Source: Portulaca oleracea (Eukaryota; Streptophyta; Magnoliopsida; Caryophyllales; Portulacaceae). From it: a stretch of 64,000 nucleotides of DNA. Position numbers and translations under genes: made by a program. The stretch spans positions 4,694,023-4,758,022 of the forward strand of contig CM055877.1 of the NCBI GenBank assembly GCA_029582165.1, given 5' to 3'. The stretch's first letter is position 1. Each line of letters opens with the position of its first letter. Positions 35,167 to 47,489 of this stretch are shown piece after piece. The notes beneath the pieces are model-generated. The model was given only the letters and a program-made list of their open reading frames with translations. It was not told the origin of the DNA and made no database searches.

Positions 35167-35784
35167 ACTTTTGTGTTCTCCTTGTCCAACAAAATAAAAT
35201 CAATTACATAAACAAACAAAATCAAGTCAAATACTAATAAAATAAGTTTATTTAAGTTGAATTTAGGAATGTTTTTTCCCTTTTCATGCAAGGGTGCGTT
35301 GGGCATTGACATTCACGCTAGTAAAATTGGTAAACTTTTGTCAAATCTAAATATCCAAATTGAAAATAAAATCGTCTAAAATCGTTGAGAGATGGTAACT
35401 AAATTACAATCTAAAAAAGTTAAGGCTAACTTTTTGGATGCCATATCATAAAGTCACTAAGTCCATTTTCCTTAACTCAATAGTGATTCACTAAAATTCA
35501 AAAGGTGTAAATTAATAATTATTCAGTTATGTAGTACAATTATAAAGTTGAAATTATTATTATTTTATGGTTTTAAGCAAGGATTATTCAAAACCAATTT
35601 TCTTAATTTTCAGTTTCATTTCAAAATTGTTGCGCCCTTGGTTTTGTTTCGACATTCGATTTTCATGTAAAAATATTATCTTCACCGCCTTTTTATTATT
35701 TTTATTTATTTTCTTAATGCCTACATTTTAAAATTAATAATCTTCTTTATTTTCAGTATAAGATTGTATGTCTCCAATCTAAAT
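35167..35784. other. intergenic, nothing recognised
   Basis: AT-rich, no supported gene or clear repeat. Confidence 0.4.
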
Positions 35785-36290
35785 CTAATTGCTAACAAAT
35801 AATCTGTACCTTCACCAATTGTATAGCAATAATCCCTACTTTTATTTTGGATTCTGGTAGTAAAAAAAATAAAGCTGGATTGTAATAGTACCAAATCCAC
35901 CTCCACATTCTTCTCATTTTTATTATTCTTGCTCTATATTATTTTTATTTTTTTCATTCCTACCCCTGAAAAGTAATGTAGTGTGGTTATTAAAAGATTT
36001 TTTAAATTATTTTTTTGAGAATCCGAGCAATTTAAAAGAAATAAAAGTGAAAAAATAGTAAAAACTTGAAATAAAAATCGGGAGAAACGTTGTAAATTCA
36101 TTAAAAATCGTGTTAAAGTATTATATAAAGTTTTGAATCAAATGCAATTCAAAATATATGATATTTAGGGTATACTCTCGGTGGTGTCACACGATAATCT
36201 TTTTTTTTAAGACCAGTAGAATCTAAAATGAAAGTAGAGATTTTTGTTATTCAATTGGTAAAAGTAGAGATTATTAGAATCCAATTTTTT
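35785..36290. mobile_element. small non-autonomous MULE
   Basis: The right end, inverted, reads AAAAAATTGGATTCTAATAA. The left end is a degenerate counterpart, with good inverted matching inward (CCTACTTTTATTTTGGATTC against CTCTACTTTCATTTTAGATTC). It is the same family as 3288-3740, sharing CACACCACCGAG-type and ATTTTTCTCATTTTTATT-type words. The target duplication is not resolved. Confidence 0.6.
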
Positions 36291-36849
36291 TATATATATC
36301 CTTTGCAGGTTTTTTCTTGGTGCCATGTGATTGTTTAAATATTATTTGGAGATCTCCAAACTCCAGCTGTGATGATTATGTTGTACATAATTTGTATACT
36401 AATTGACATGTTTTCTGTATTCATCATATTAAATTACTCGATGAGATAATCACGATGTGGTGGACTTTGATTGTCAACTTATTATCATATTTTTGCATTT
36501 TGCATGCAAATCAAAACACCTTGTTTTTGTGCGTCCCTTAACTTTGTTTATTGATAATAATGCAGTGTAATAATATAATTAGAGGTTTAATTAATTTCCA
36601 AGTTTTAATGACCTTTCACACGTGGTTTAGAAGTCAAACATCCATGGCTATATAATTAAAGATGAAGCTTAATTAGCTTCTATATATGCTCATACCTCTC
36701 AAAAAGACAATTAGTACGAGTAATCAAAAGGTTAATTACAATTAATCCAGTCTTATAGTGACTTACCAAGTTGAACAAATCAGGTGAGTACATGAAGAGT
36801 CATTTATGTTGTTAAAAATTCAGTTTATAAGTTGGTGTCTTTTATTATC
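36291..36849. other. intergenic, distal upstream of transporter
   Basis: AT-rich with scattered TATA-like words (CTATATATGC at 36681). No gene. Confidence 0.4.
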
Positions 36850-37037
36850 AGTGTGATTGAGTTGTGATAGTTTTTTGGTTGTTGCGGGTGCGAATGTCCT
36901 CGTTGTGCTATTTATGTTAGCAGTGTTTGGATGTAATCTTTTTCTTTTGGAACTAGTTGTTTGTTGTTTTGTAATGCGGTTTGCGGTACTACGTAAGCTT
37001 TCAAGCCTTTTGGCTTTCAATAATCGGAAAAAAAAGG
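36850..37037 (+). mobile_element. RRM-LINE family copy C (3' tail only)
   Basis: It starts in the GTGTGATTGAGTTGTGATAG word that lies just after the ORF1 stop in the other copies. It ends AGCCTTTTGGCTTTCAATAA, then TCGG and an A-run (37026-37034). This 5'-truncated copy lies 320 bases upstream of the transporter start codon. Confidence 0.65.
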
Positions 37038-37356
37038 TTAGTGTCTTCTATTAGTACTATCAATTTGTTGGGGAGTGAAATATCGTTCAAATTTATATGT
37101 GATTATTTGTTGGATGCACAATTAACATTAATGCAACGGTTTTTATGTGTGTTTTTTTATCCATTTTGTTTCACCATATGATTTTCTTAAATAGTCTCTC
37201 CGTATAATTTTCATGTTGTTAAGGTGATTGCCGTAAGGTGGTCATGTTGATGGTGGTTAGTTGTTTTCATGAATGTGATTTTAGGTGTTTGATTCACATC
37301 TTGGCATACTTAACCTTGTAGATTGAAGCAAGTGATATTTCTAACCACTTACTACG

Positions 37357-38904
37357 ATGAAGAAGGATGTCGCGAAACATGAGGAAGAAGCCTCAATATC
37401 GTCTATGGAGGACTTAATCGAGCAACACATTGGACCCCTAAACATTTCCCAAGTTTGGCAAGCCATCTTAGCCTCAATTCCTTGTTTCTTCGATAGCCAA
37501 CAGACATTCATAAGCATTTTTGCCCATGCTAGACCAAAATGGCATTGCAAAGACACTGGCAGCACCTCTAGCTGCACCCCTAGCTTGAACATATGTAACC
37601 TACCAAGCACCGAATGGGCGTGGGATTCAGGGAATACTTACACATCCATCATATCCGAATGGGATCTTGAATGCGCAAGCTCCTTCATCTCTAGCTTACC
37701 AACAACTTGCTACTTTCTTGGTTGCCTATTAGGCGGGCTGATGTTAGCCACCCTAGGCGACTCCTCATGGTTTGGTCGAAAGAACCTCATTTTCGTGTCC
37801 TCCTTATTGATGTCGTTGTGTGCTATTGGGGCCTCTTTTGCCCCAAATGTTTGGGTTTACTCGGGGTTGCGCTTCTTGAGTGGTGTGGGTCGTGCCCCCA
37901 TAGCCATCTCTGTCCTAGTCTTACTAACCGAGAGAATTGGAAAAAGAAGGCGGCCCCAAATGGCCATGTTGGGATTTGTCAGTTTTTCTCTTGGGATACT
38001 AGCACTCGCTGGTATAGCCTACATAATAAGAGATTTCTCATGGCGAACTCTCTACTTATCAACCTCTATCCCTGCTATCCTATTTTGCACCATGTCTTAC
38101 TTTTTCCTCTATGAATCCCCTAGATGGCTCTTCATGCAAGGCCGTGAAAAAGAAGCTTTTACCATCTTACACAAATTACGATCATCCTCATCTTTCTCCT
38201 CCACTGCAAACCAAAACACATACGAACCATTGCTTAATAACAACAAGCCATCTAATCCCCCTACGAATAACCCCTTCGCATCCATAGCAACTCTTGCTAA
38301 CAAAACATGGGTCGTAAAACGTTTACTTGCGTCCATGGCGCTAGGGTTTGGCATTGGCCTATTCTACTTCGGCATGTTCCTAGGCGTCGAAAACTTAGGT
38401 TTCAACATCTACTTATCCTCTGCATTCAATGCCTCCCTATCATTATCCTCGTATTTGCTCACATTCCTCTTTTGGATCCAAAGATGCAATCGGAGGACCT
38501 CCCTCCTCTGGTTCTGCATCTTCAGTGGAGCCACCAGCATGGTGTTCTCGGTCCTTAGTGAGGCCCACCAAGGCTTGATCATTGGCCTCGAGCTAGTTTC
38601 TCTTTTTTGTGCGTGCATGGCTTACAATTTGGTGCTAATGTACATGGTGGAGTTGTTCCCGACTTGTGTGAGAAACACTGCCTCATCGTTGGTGAGGCAG
38701 GCTATGATCCTTGGATCGGTTTTCGATCCAATGTTGATTCTACTTGGCAACAAGAATAGGATTTATTCTTATGGAATTTTCGGGTTGGCCATGATTCTAT
38801 CTGGGTTTTTGGTTCTTTGCTTGCCGGAGACAAAGGGGAAGCCCCTTTGTGACACCATGGAGGAACAAGAGATCAGTGATTATGGGTACCAGAGTATTGC
38901 TTGA
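37357..38904 (+). CDS. organic cation/carnitine transporter-like MFS protein
   Basis: An intronless 515-aa protein, the family's usual length. Members move organic cations, carnitine or polyamines across the plasma membrane or tonoplast. A cytosolic N-terminus is followed by TM1 (residues 30-55) and a large extracellular loop rich in Cys (WHC, SSC, NIC), typical of the OCT group. The MFS signature between TM2 and TM3 (DSSWFGRKN) and GLRFLSGVGRAP follow. Then come YESPRWLFMQGREKEA after TM6, a central Asn/Ser-rich cytosolic loop, ELFPTCVRNTASSLVRQA in TM10-11 and LPETKGKPLCDTMEE at the C-terminus. About 12 hydrophobic segments are visible. The start ATG 37357 fits the homologous N-terminus. 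The substrate cannot be deduced. It is likely functional. Confidence 0.93.
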   Translation: MKKDVAKHEEEASISSMEDLIEQHIGPLNISQVWQAILASIPCFFDSQQTFISIFAHARPKWHCKDTGSTSSCTPSLNICNLPSTEWAWDSGNTYTSIISEWDLECASSFISSLPTTCYFLGCLLGGLMLATLGDSSWFGRKNLIFVSSLLMSLCAIGASFAPNVWVYSGLRFLSGVGRAPIAISVLVLLTERIGKRRRPQMAMLGFVSFSLGILALAGIAYIIRDFSWRTLYLSTSIPAILFCTMSYFFLYESPRWLFMQGREKEAFTILHKLRSSSSFSSTANQNTYEPLLNNNKPSNPPTNNPFASIATLANKTWVVKRLLASMALGFGIGLFYFGMFLGVENLGFNIYLSSAFNASLSLSSYLLTFLFWIQRCNRRTSLLWFCIFSGATSMVFSVLSEAHQGLIIGLELVSLFCACMAYNLVLMYMVELFPTCVRNTASSLVRQAMILGSVFDPMLILLGNKNRIYSYGIFGLAMILSGFLVLCLPETKGKPLCDTMEEQEISDYGYQSIA

Positions 38905-39585
38905 TTTTCTTTGTAATTTCACCACCTTCTTTAATATTTTTTTTCTTATTTCCCTATTTACAATTTTTTTTCCTATTTGGTGTTATTGGTGTGATAATTT
39001 TTGTCAGGAATGAATAATTTAAATTGCAATAGACTGTAACATATTACTTTGCCCCAGACACATATCATGTAACATATATCAATTTACTATGCTTATATTC
39101 CTTCTGTTCCTGTGTTCATTGTCAAATCCAAGGAATGGACAAACTAAACTATTATTGAAATGAAATTTTACCCAATAAAAACAGTGACAATTTTATTGAA
39201 AGCCAATAATGGATACTTTTGACAATGATCATAGGACATAAGTTTCATGACATAGCACATAGGGAGTTATTCATTTTGGATGTTCAAAATGGCATCTAAA
39301 ATGAAATAAAATTATAACCAATGGAACATGATTCTTCCTTGAATAATCTAATATATTCCACACAAGAAGGCCTCAAAATATTCTCCTTTCTTTCACAATC
39401 TCACACTACACAGAACAAACAAGGCCTGACAAATGACAAGAATGTCCAATGTGTTAAATTCAACTTGGGACAGTGTATTTCCTGGACATAACGCTGTCAT
39501 CCCCACATATCCATCCATCTCCACTACAAAACCAAATACAGTTATGACCTTAAGGCATAATAAATAAACCTTGTCAGGGACTAAA
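38905..39585. other. convergent 3' spacer between transporter and SEH1
   Basis: AT-rich 3' flanks of two convergent genes. 39096-39250 looks like a small palindromic MITE (CCTGTGTTCATTGTCAAAT mirrored by TTTTGACAATGATCATAGG). No gene. Confidence 0.5.
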
Positions 39586-42500
39586 CTAAGAAGTAGGCTC
39601 CAAGGTAGCCTGCTCATGCCAAACACCATTGAGATTAGCCTGCCACAGCCGCACCCGACCATCACTCCCCGTGCTCGCTAGGGTCATTCCGCTCATGTCC
39701 CATTCCATTTGCCACACCTACATTTACCAAAGTAAGATTGCCGAAACCGGGATTTAGGTAAAAAGATGGCAGTGGAAACTCAACCACAAATCACTTTCAT
39801 AGAGAGATGAACATCTCATTTGGTGAATTAGGGCAAATATGTAAACGAAAGGCTAAATAGGATACTAACCGAAATCGAGAATTAGAATGGGAGAACAGTA
39901 ACAAAGGAGAGAAGATATTTAACGTGGAAGCCCCTTATCAAGACAAACCACGGGCTGCACCAACGCAATGAAATCTACTACTATTTAAGGGAGAGTACAA
40001 CAAACGATCTCAACTCCTCATGAGATCAATACGAAAGAAAATATCTCCCAGAGACCAATTACATGAGTATATTCAATCTCTAAAGACTATCACAACACAA
40101 CTCTCAACCCAGAGGTCCCAGACACTTGATCGTTGAATAGACTACCCTGCTGAGGGAAGTTTCAAGAGGATCTCACCTTAACCACACATCAAAAGGAGAA
40201 TAAAGCCCTATATTTGTAGGAAGATACTCCATCTAAACCTATAAACCTATCTTGACCACCACTTCAATTACATTTACTAAATCTGATACAATTAGGAAAC
40301 CTAAATCCTAATACAATTAGGGAACAAATTGTGTGGTTAATAATATGTGCGATTTTAGGACACAATCCTAGCACAAACTATGTAGGGTTAAATATCAGCC
40401 AAAATATGGAGATATCTATCTACACAGAAATGACAGGTTTAATCCAGCTTAAGGAGCATAAGAAAATGCAGTCATACCTCCCCCTGATGACCTGCAAGCG
40501 AAGCAACCTTCTCAATTGAGAGACGCCCGTCAATATCTGGGTTCGAACCAATCTGCCATATTGAAATACCCGTTGCAGTAGCAACAGATATTATCTCAAA
40601 TGGCCTGTAAATGAAAATGCAGAATGATACAAGTCATTTTCGTGAGGTGAAATTATGACCAGCAATTACTACCATCACCGTTCCATTGGTTTGTACTGGA
40701 AGCATAGTTACCTGCCAATGTTCGGTGCCCATGCAACAGCGTAAACAGGACTGCCACTGTCTTCAGGTGAAGCCAACTCAGCAACAGCAAGCCATCTTTG
40801 ATGGTCTTGATCAAACTCCCACACCTGATGAAATCTAATATGAGATGTTGGATAAGTGTTTGGTTGCCAAAACCGACAGTTTTTCTAGCCGTACTTCTTG
40901 AAACTTTATTGAAAATAACCCAATTATGAGTTCCTTATTACGTTTCCTTACTTTTATAGGTTTCTATGGATAATGAGAACGAGTTCAAGCTTAGGGCAAG
41001 TTTTGGGAAGTTTTTGAGTGAGCTAAGATGTACAAGAAGAGGCAGTAAGGTCTTCTCCACCGCGACAACATTCAGTTGATGACTTGCATGCTTATATGGG
41101 ATCCATGAGGTTGGAACACAACCAATCAAGATGAGTATGCATTATGGCTATTGATTAGGAAGGACCCAAATCGAACACCCTTCTCTGCAAGCTTCTCTAA
41201 GAGATGGTAGTCTAGGCTCTAGAGCCTAGAAGTAAGCGTGTATTTGTGTCCATATGTAGTGGTTGAGATTTTGTAGCCTAGTGTATTAATACATGCTTAG
41301 TTTCTTTTACGCCAAAAAGGAATAAATATATATGTGGGAGTCAACTTTTCCACGTGTTCTGTCTGTAGGAAGGCAAAGGAAGTATCAAAATACAACAAAT
41401 TTCATACATACTTTTTCGATTTATAACTTCTAAGTGATCGATTATCGGAATTCAAAAGTTGCTATATTCAGCAGTTTACAATCTTAAACACAAGATAAGC
41501 AAACAGAAATCTGAATTTAAGCAAAGAGAAATTAGACTTGAGTATACCTTAGAAGAATTGAGTTGTGGCACATCAGAGTTAAATCCCACAACAAAGCTCA
41601 ATTGCTGGCTTTCACATCTTTGTGGAATCCATGAAACAGATGCTGATATGGATGATACTTTCCCAAATTTAGATACAGAGTCAACAACATTCTGGAACTC
41701 TGCCTAGAGATAGCGAGCACAGCTTTGTCAGCAAAGTACTCAAATAACAACAACAGGAAAGTTAAACAGATCCTCCATCTTATACAATATAACTGATGAA
41801 AAACCGAAGTAGCCAAGCAGGAATGCAGTAAGGCTTGTGCTTTTTTGAGAAGCAGGATACCTGAAGCTGCCAACTATTTAGTTCCATGGGATTTAAGAGC
41901 TCGTACACTTTTACATAGCCATCTGAATATGCAGCAACCTGTAAGCATATGATTTAGCTCCAGAATATACAAGCTATTTGAAATCAGATGTACACATTCA
42001 CAACGAAACAGGGTAGAAGGTCACCATTTTCAAACTCGTAGAATAGACTCCAAATTGGATATCCAGAACACGTGCAGCTCTATTCTGAAAACTAGTGCAG
42101 AGCTTCCATTGGACAGATTGGCCATCTGCAAGGAAAGGAGGGATGATTATAATTACATGATCCTGATAATTGTATGTAAGATCACCACCTTCCAAAGTAG
42201 CCTAGGGTCAAGGATGGATGGAAAAGTATACCATAAATATGATTATAATATGATCTCAAACAGTCATATTCTAACATCTTAAAGTGCAAATAAGATGGTG
42301 ATTTTGAGCCAAAATGACCTTTAAAATACCATTGAAGCAAGAAGTTTAACAGGAATCAAGAAATGCAGATACGCATCCACTGGACATTGAGAAAAAGCAA
42401 GGGACCATACATACCTTCTGCAGTTTCTTCCCAAACTGACAACGTTCCATCAGCTAGAATGCATGCAACTGCATCCCCAAATTCTGGAGGAACCCACACT

Positions 42501-44412
42501 ACCTTCAAAATGCCACCCTCGTGTACCTAAAAGCAAAGTCCAATACCAATTCAGATACTGTGAATCTATAAGACTGTGACTAACCCTGACCAGTGTAATA
42601 TCTAGGATGCCATAACAGGCATCTAATGTATGTCAGTCAAAGCCTTTTGAGACCATGCAAATATAAAGCCTATTGTAAGCTATTTTCAAGATTCTTGTGA
42701 AAATGTGAGACATGTTGCCATAACCCTCCTGCATGACTGATGACCCTAGTGTTTTTCAAAAACAGATCTAGGTTATTTTGTACTATCCTAAATTGTTTAA
42801 AGTTAGAACTGCACTTTGTATGACAATTAGTCTGTTCATATGCTTTTTGGTGTCACACACTTCCACAGCCATAGGACGCATGGACCACTGAATGGGAAGA
42901 AACCCTTAGGAATCCCAGAATGGGGTTTACCATTCACAGTTTTATGGATTTTGAGATAAATATGTGTAGATGTCACATAGGGACTGTGGACTCCTTCTAA
43001 CCTCTTTAACTATCTTAATTATGTTTTAGGGCCATTCTAAACACTTTCAGAACATGTCATATTGCACATTTCATGGACATTACGGAGTTGCATTTTTACA
43101 CATCTTTGGCATAATCAAATTAATGGCAAGCATAAGGTATCAAAAACTTAATAGCTCTCGAGACAACTACCAGCATACGTCCTCTAAGAGAGGCCTGGAT
43201 CCAGAGAAGACCCCAGAATATGTTGTACACTTGTACCCATACCTGATACCCTATATACCAAACATATACCACCCAATGCTACTAATCCTATTTCAATCAA
43301 CTGTCACGCAGGCACAGAATGCATCTATCTGAACCAGGACTAAGAAAGCAGACAAAGTCCAAATCCTACTAATCCTACCTCAATCAACTATCAGCTTACA
43401 ATAACCTGAACAATATCAACACAAGCAAAGGTAAACTGCAACCACCAAGTAAGAACTACAAACCCTTCCAAATAGCTAATCACCTCAATACCCAGCAGCA
43501 TCAAAATAATGCAATAGTCTGCTAAGAATTTTCAAGCAGATCCAATACACCATGGGCAATAACTCATACATACCACCCCAATGGCAGTATGCCCAACTGC
43601 TATTATTCATGAATGAACTCATGATAGGAGAACTACAATCCATTGTTCAATTAAAGCTCCAATGCTCTATACAACATAGCCACAGCATACAAAGGAGAAT
43701 CATAGGCCTGATTCTCATGAGAAGCACTACACTTTGGGGTTAGTTTTTTTTTTTTTTTAATATCAACTTGTTCTTAATCAGAGGAGCAATGCATCATAGC
43801 ATCCGTACCCAATTGACAAAGGATTGATTAATGCACTCACTTTGTGCAAATTTAGACAACACCCACTTTCACATTTTGCACATTGAACACACCAAACCAA
43901 CTCAAAACAAAATTCCAAGCACATATCAAGTGAACTAATCGGCAATAACAAAGCAAGCATTGCAACAGTAAGATAACTACTGCATACAAAGTCGAATCAT
44001 AGGTCTACTATGATAAGCAGTGAAATTTGGGTTTAACTTTTTTGCATCAACTCCTTCTTAATCAAACAAACAATACATACATAATCAACAACAAATTCAG
44101 GCACACAGCAACTGCACTAATTGGCAATGACGAAGCACAAATTCAACAACAAATTCAACCTAAATATTGAACATGATCGAAGAAATCGAATTTGACCCAA
44201 AAAATGAAGAATGATCTTATTACGAACTGAAACAAAGGGCAAACCTTGATTGAATAGGAGGAAATGAAGGAAGAAGATGAAGAAGTAGCAGGATCAGGGG
44301 AATCGTAAATTGAGAGAGTTCCATCGATTGAACCAGCGGCTAATCTCTGAGCAGAGTAATTCCATGCGGAACAAACTGCTCCTTTCTCCAATGTCGCCAC
44401 ACTCTTCTCCAT
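39586..44412 (-). CDS. SEH1: nucleoporin SEH1 (WD40, Nup107-160 and GATOR2-type complexes)
   Basis: Eight exons (minus order): 44412-44245, 42526-42415, 42125-42025, 41938-41861, 41703-41548, 40824-40712, 40604-40478, 39717-39586. All borders are GT-AG with matching phases, giving 328 aa, close to Arabidopsis SEH1. The start MEKSVATLEKGAVCSAWNYS fits the conserved N-terminus. Beta-propeller blades show DGTLSIYD, VACILADGTLSVWEE, AAYSDGYVKVYEL, NSSKVWEFD, APNIGRPFEIISVAT and ASTGSDGRVRLWQ, ending HEQATLEPTS. SEH1 is a nuclear-pore outer-ring subunit and partners Nup85. An in-frame upstream ATG (44487) could add 25 residues. Intron 1 (42527-44244) carries old repeats. The leader holds an AACCCTAG telo-like word. 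Intact. Confidence 0.95.
43680..44080. repeat. degenerate duplication in SEH1 intron 1
   Basis: GCATACAAAGGAGAATCATA (43686) recurs as GCATACAAAGTCGAATCATA (43982). Both are followed by AAGCAGTGAAATTTGGG-like sequence, a T-run and TCTTAATCA. Confidence 0.6.
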
Positions 44413-44487
44413 ATCTCTCTGTGCTCTGAACTCGACTAGGGTTTTGCCTTCCCGCCCGTCCTTTTGTTCTTTCCCTCTTATTTTCAT

Positions 44488-45023
44488 GTTTCCATTTTCT
44501 CTCCTTTTTTTTGTTTTTTTACTTGCTTCTTTTTTTCTTTTTCACTTTGGTTGGGTGCTCAATTTAGTATTTGTTTGACAAAAACTACTTAAAAAATTTC
44601 TTTAGGTAACTTTTGAAAACTGGTTTATTAGATCCAAAATTTCAAATATTTATATGAAAGGTATTTACCAAATGTTTTAGATAATTTTTTGACTTTACTC
44701 AAATTAATAGTATTCAAAAATTAAAATTTACCCAATGAACTATTGATTATCAAACCGTCCCTTACACTTGACAAAAAAAAATTAGATTCGGGTAAATTTG
44801 GGCCCGTACAATTTAAACATTAGAAAATAGATTTATTGATTCTAAGGGATGACCTATGAAGCAAATGGACTATCAAGTTCTAAGTACTAGGATTAAAGTG
44901 CCAATATAACTTGTCAAAAAAATCAAAATTGTCACTATAAATTTTTTTGTCCCAAATTGTCGTTGAATTTGTTAAAAGTGTCAAATATGTCATCGTAACA
45001 TGTTATAACAAGTTAACACCTTA
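44488..45023. other. SEH1 upstream region
   Basis: AT-rich promoter side of SEH1. 44560-44770 has short repeat words (GTTTGACAAAAACTAC, then AAAATTTACCCAATG) that resemble the MITE at 51738-52071. Confidence 0.4.
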
Positions 45024-45312
45024 GGCCTCGTTCTTTTATGCGATAGGTTGCGGTGTGATAACACGCCGCACCGCACTCTTTAATTTTCCACTACACTTCA
45101 CCACACCACACACCACACACCACAATCATTATCAATATATCTTTTCATTTTTCTCTTTCCTCACTTTTCTTTCTCTACTTTTCACATACCCTCTCTTAGG
45201 CTCTTAGCCTACCCCGCCTACCACAACTCTCATCACAACTCACAACATTTTCTCAAATTCCACTGCACTGCACCATTACTACACCACAATCAACCGTATA
45301 AAGGATGAGACC
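45024..45312. mobile_element. CCACAAC-repeat MITE (Harbinger-like)
   Basis: The ends GGCCTCGTTCTTTTAT (left) and ATAAAGGATGAGACC (right) are near inverted copies, flanked by TTA on both sides (45021-45023 and 45313-45315). The body is CCACAC/CCACAAC-rich. Same family as 14128-14393. Confidence 0.75.
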
Positions 45313-45744
45313 TTAAATAATAAGTTAAAACACAAACCTAACTAAAAAAGAAAATAATTAACTCAAAAACCTTCCTTAATTAATCATCACCATGCTGCCA
45401 CAGTAGCCAGTGCCACCACCACCTTCAATCTCCATCACCTTCTTCTTCTTCATCCTCCTCAACCAATTCCCCTTCACTATCACAAATATCTCATGCCCTT
45501 CTTCTTCTTTCTCCACCCACCACACTCACCTCCTTCTTCATATCCCTCAATAACCACAACCACCACCTCACACAACCAACGCCACCTTTTGGCTGCCATT
45601 AATGGCGCGACCACCGCCGCCTACCTTAATTTGTCTATCATCAACCCCCATAACCACCCATAAACCCATCCTAATTTGTTATTAATGGTTTAGGAGGGTA
45701 AGCAATTTTAAGAGATGATGTTGGTAGTCGGAGAGTGGTGTGCA
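45313..45744. other. spacer, CT/ACC-rich
   Basis: 45380-45660 is C- and T-rich with CACC/TTCTTC words, possibly a scrap of genic DNA. No open frame with a recognisable product. Confidence 0.35.
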
Positions 45745-46331
45745 TAGGGGGGGCACGGATCGGATATCCGACCCTAAACATAAAAATGGATCGGATAACT
45801 GCATTTTCGGATAGTAGATTTGGCGATCCGTATTTGATCCGAGAATTATGGATAGCCGCACTTTCGGATAACCGACTTTATGGATAATAGATTTGGCGAT
45901 CCGTATCCGATCCAAAAGTTACGGTTAACCGGACTTTCGGATCGGATAACCATATATCAACGGATCATGAAACATAAAAAAAATTACAACTCAATATGCA
46001 ATTTGGATAAGTGCCCTTCGTTTCTAATTTCATAGGCCATGCCTATATAACACACAATACACCAAACCATAGCAGTAGCCTACAGGATTTGGATAATTAA
46101 TAAGGTAAGGCGTAGGTTTTAGACACTAGCTGGGTGTAAAATTCAATTTTGCGGATTTTCGGTTAACCGATCCGTTATCCGCGGTTTTTTTTTTCTCGAT
46201 CCGTATAAAATAACGGATCAGATAACCGATCCACATGATTTAAAAATTTTCCGTTAATTATCCATTCTTTCGGATCGGATTTTCGAATTTTCAGAGCGGA
46301 TCTCGGATTTGGAATTTTCTGGTCACCCCTA
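45745..46331. mobile_element. hAT-like non-autonomous element
   Basis: Ends TAGGGGGGG.. / ..CACCCCTA with an imperfect 8-bp duplication (GGTGTGCA / GTGGTGCA). Subterminal zones carry many CGGATCGGATA(A/T)CCG and TTCGGAT words in both orientations. No coding. Confidence 0.7.
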
Positions 46332-46552
46332 GTGGTGCAGTGATGGTGGAAGTGGGTGGTTAAGGAAAAGGAGAGTTGAGTGAGTGGGAGGGGGCTCCAA
46401 GGAAGCGAAATAGGGGTGGGCGACAGCCGGCAGTGCTCGTTGAGATGATGATGCGCGGCATCGGTGGTGGTCGCTGAATGTGGGGATGGTGGAATGTGGT
46501 GGCGGTGCTGGGGTGTGAGAGAGTGAGAGAAGTTAGCAGATGGGTTAGTTAA

Positions 46553-46802
46553 GGGTGCATTTGGTTGGTCAATAACCCCGGGAAAATGATTTCGGATTGA
46601 CTTATTTTCTCCATGTTTGGATGCGGGTTGACTTCGGGAAAGTTTTCACGATGGGCCCACCATTATCTCCATTTTCCTAAGGAAAATTCTCATTAGGAGG
46701 GCTAAGGGAAATTTTTCCCAAAGAAAATCTTTCCCATTAAAAACTTCTCATGGAAAATTTTCTCCGGGAAAAATTTCCCTGGGGTTTCTACCAAACACTC
46801 CC
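46553..46802. mobile_element. Tourist-like MITE
   Basis: GGGTGCATTTGGTTGG at left, CTACCAAACACTCCC at right. TAA on both sides (46550-46552 and 46803-46805). Repeated GGGAAAATTTTTCCC words inside. No coding. Confidence 0.75.
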
Positions 46803-46805
46803 TAA

Positions 46806-47099
46806 ATTATTTATTTCATTTCTTTTATTTTTAGGAGTTTTAACTTATATTAATATGCATTAGCATATCAAAGTGACATATTTGATATTCTTAACAGGTT
46901 CAATGGCGTTTTGAAGAAAAAAAATCAATGACAATTGTGACTTTTTAGACAAGTTCAGTGACAATTTAATCCAAGATTAATCAACGGATCGATGAAGATC
47001 ACAAAAATAAGGATTTACGAAACTAATGGCAAATTAATCAAATTTAGAAACAAAAATATTACTCAACCAAAAAAATGTCAAGATTAATCTAGAAATTCT
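46806..47099. other. spacer, nothing recognised
   Basis: AT-rich, no gene. Confidence 0.4.
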
Positions 47100-47240
47100 T
47101 TGTTGTGTTTACTTTATTTAGCTGTTTTATTGTATCCTTTTCTTTTGAAGGTGTTTGTTAGCTGTTTTATTTGCTGCTGTAGTCTTTGAACTTTTAAGCC
47201 TTTAGGCTCTCAATAATCGAAAAAAAAGAAAAAAAAAAGT
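47100..47240 (+). mobile_element. RRM-LINE family copy D (short 3' tail)
   Basis: Ends with TTTTAAGCCTTTAGGCTCTC, AATAATCG and an A-run. Only the last about 120 bases of the family tail are present. Confidence 0.55.
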
Positions 47241-47489
47241 AGATCCAAATTAAATGCTCGCTGGGAGCTCATAATTAATGAAGATCATAATCGTATCATC
47301 ACATTCAAGCCTCATTAGTCAATACAGTCAGCCCCATAGTTAATGCTTTGTTTTTTTTTTAAATTGTTCTGAACTTTCAATCAAATTGACCAAATGTGAA
47401 AACTTAGACAAAAATTTAATTAATACAATATTTGATGGTTTCCAGATCCAATAATTGGGTTTGGGTGCACTATAAGAAATTTAGTAATT

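Noticed and set aside
38109..38618. Minus- and other-frame ORFs inside the transporter
   Set aside because: Shadows of the 515-aa transporter frame.
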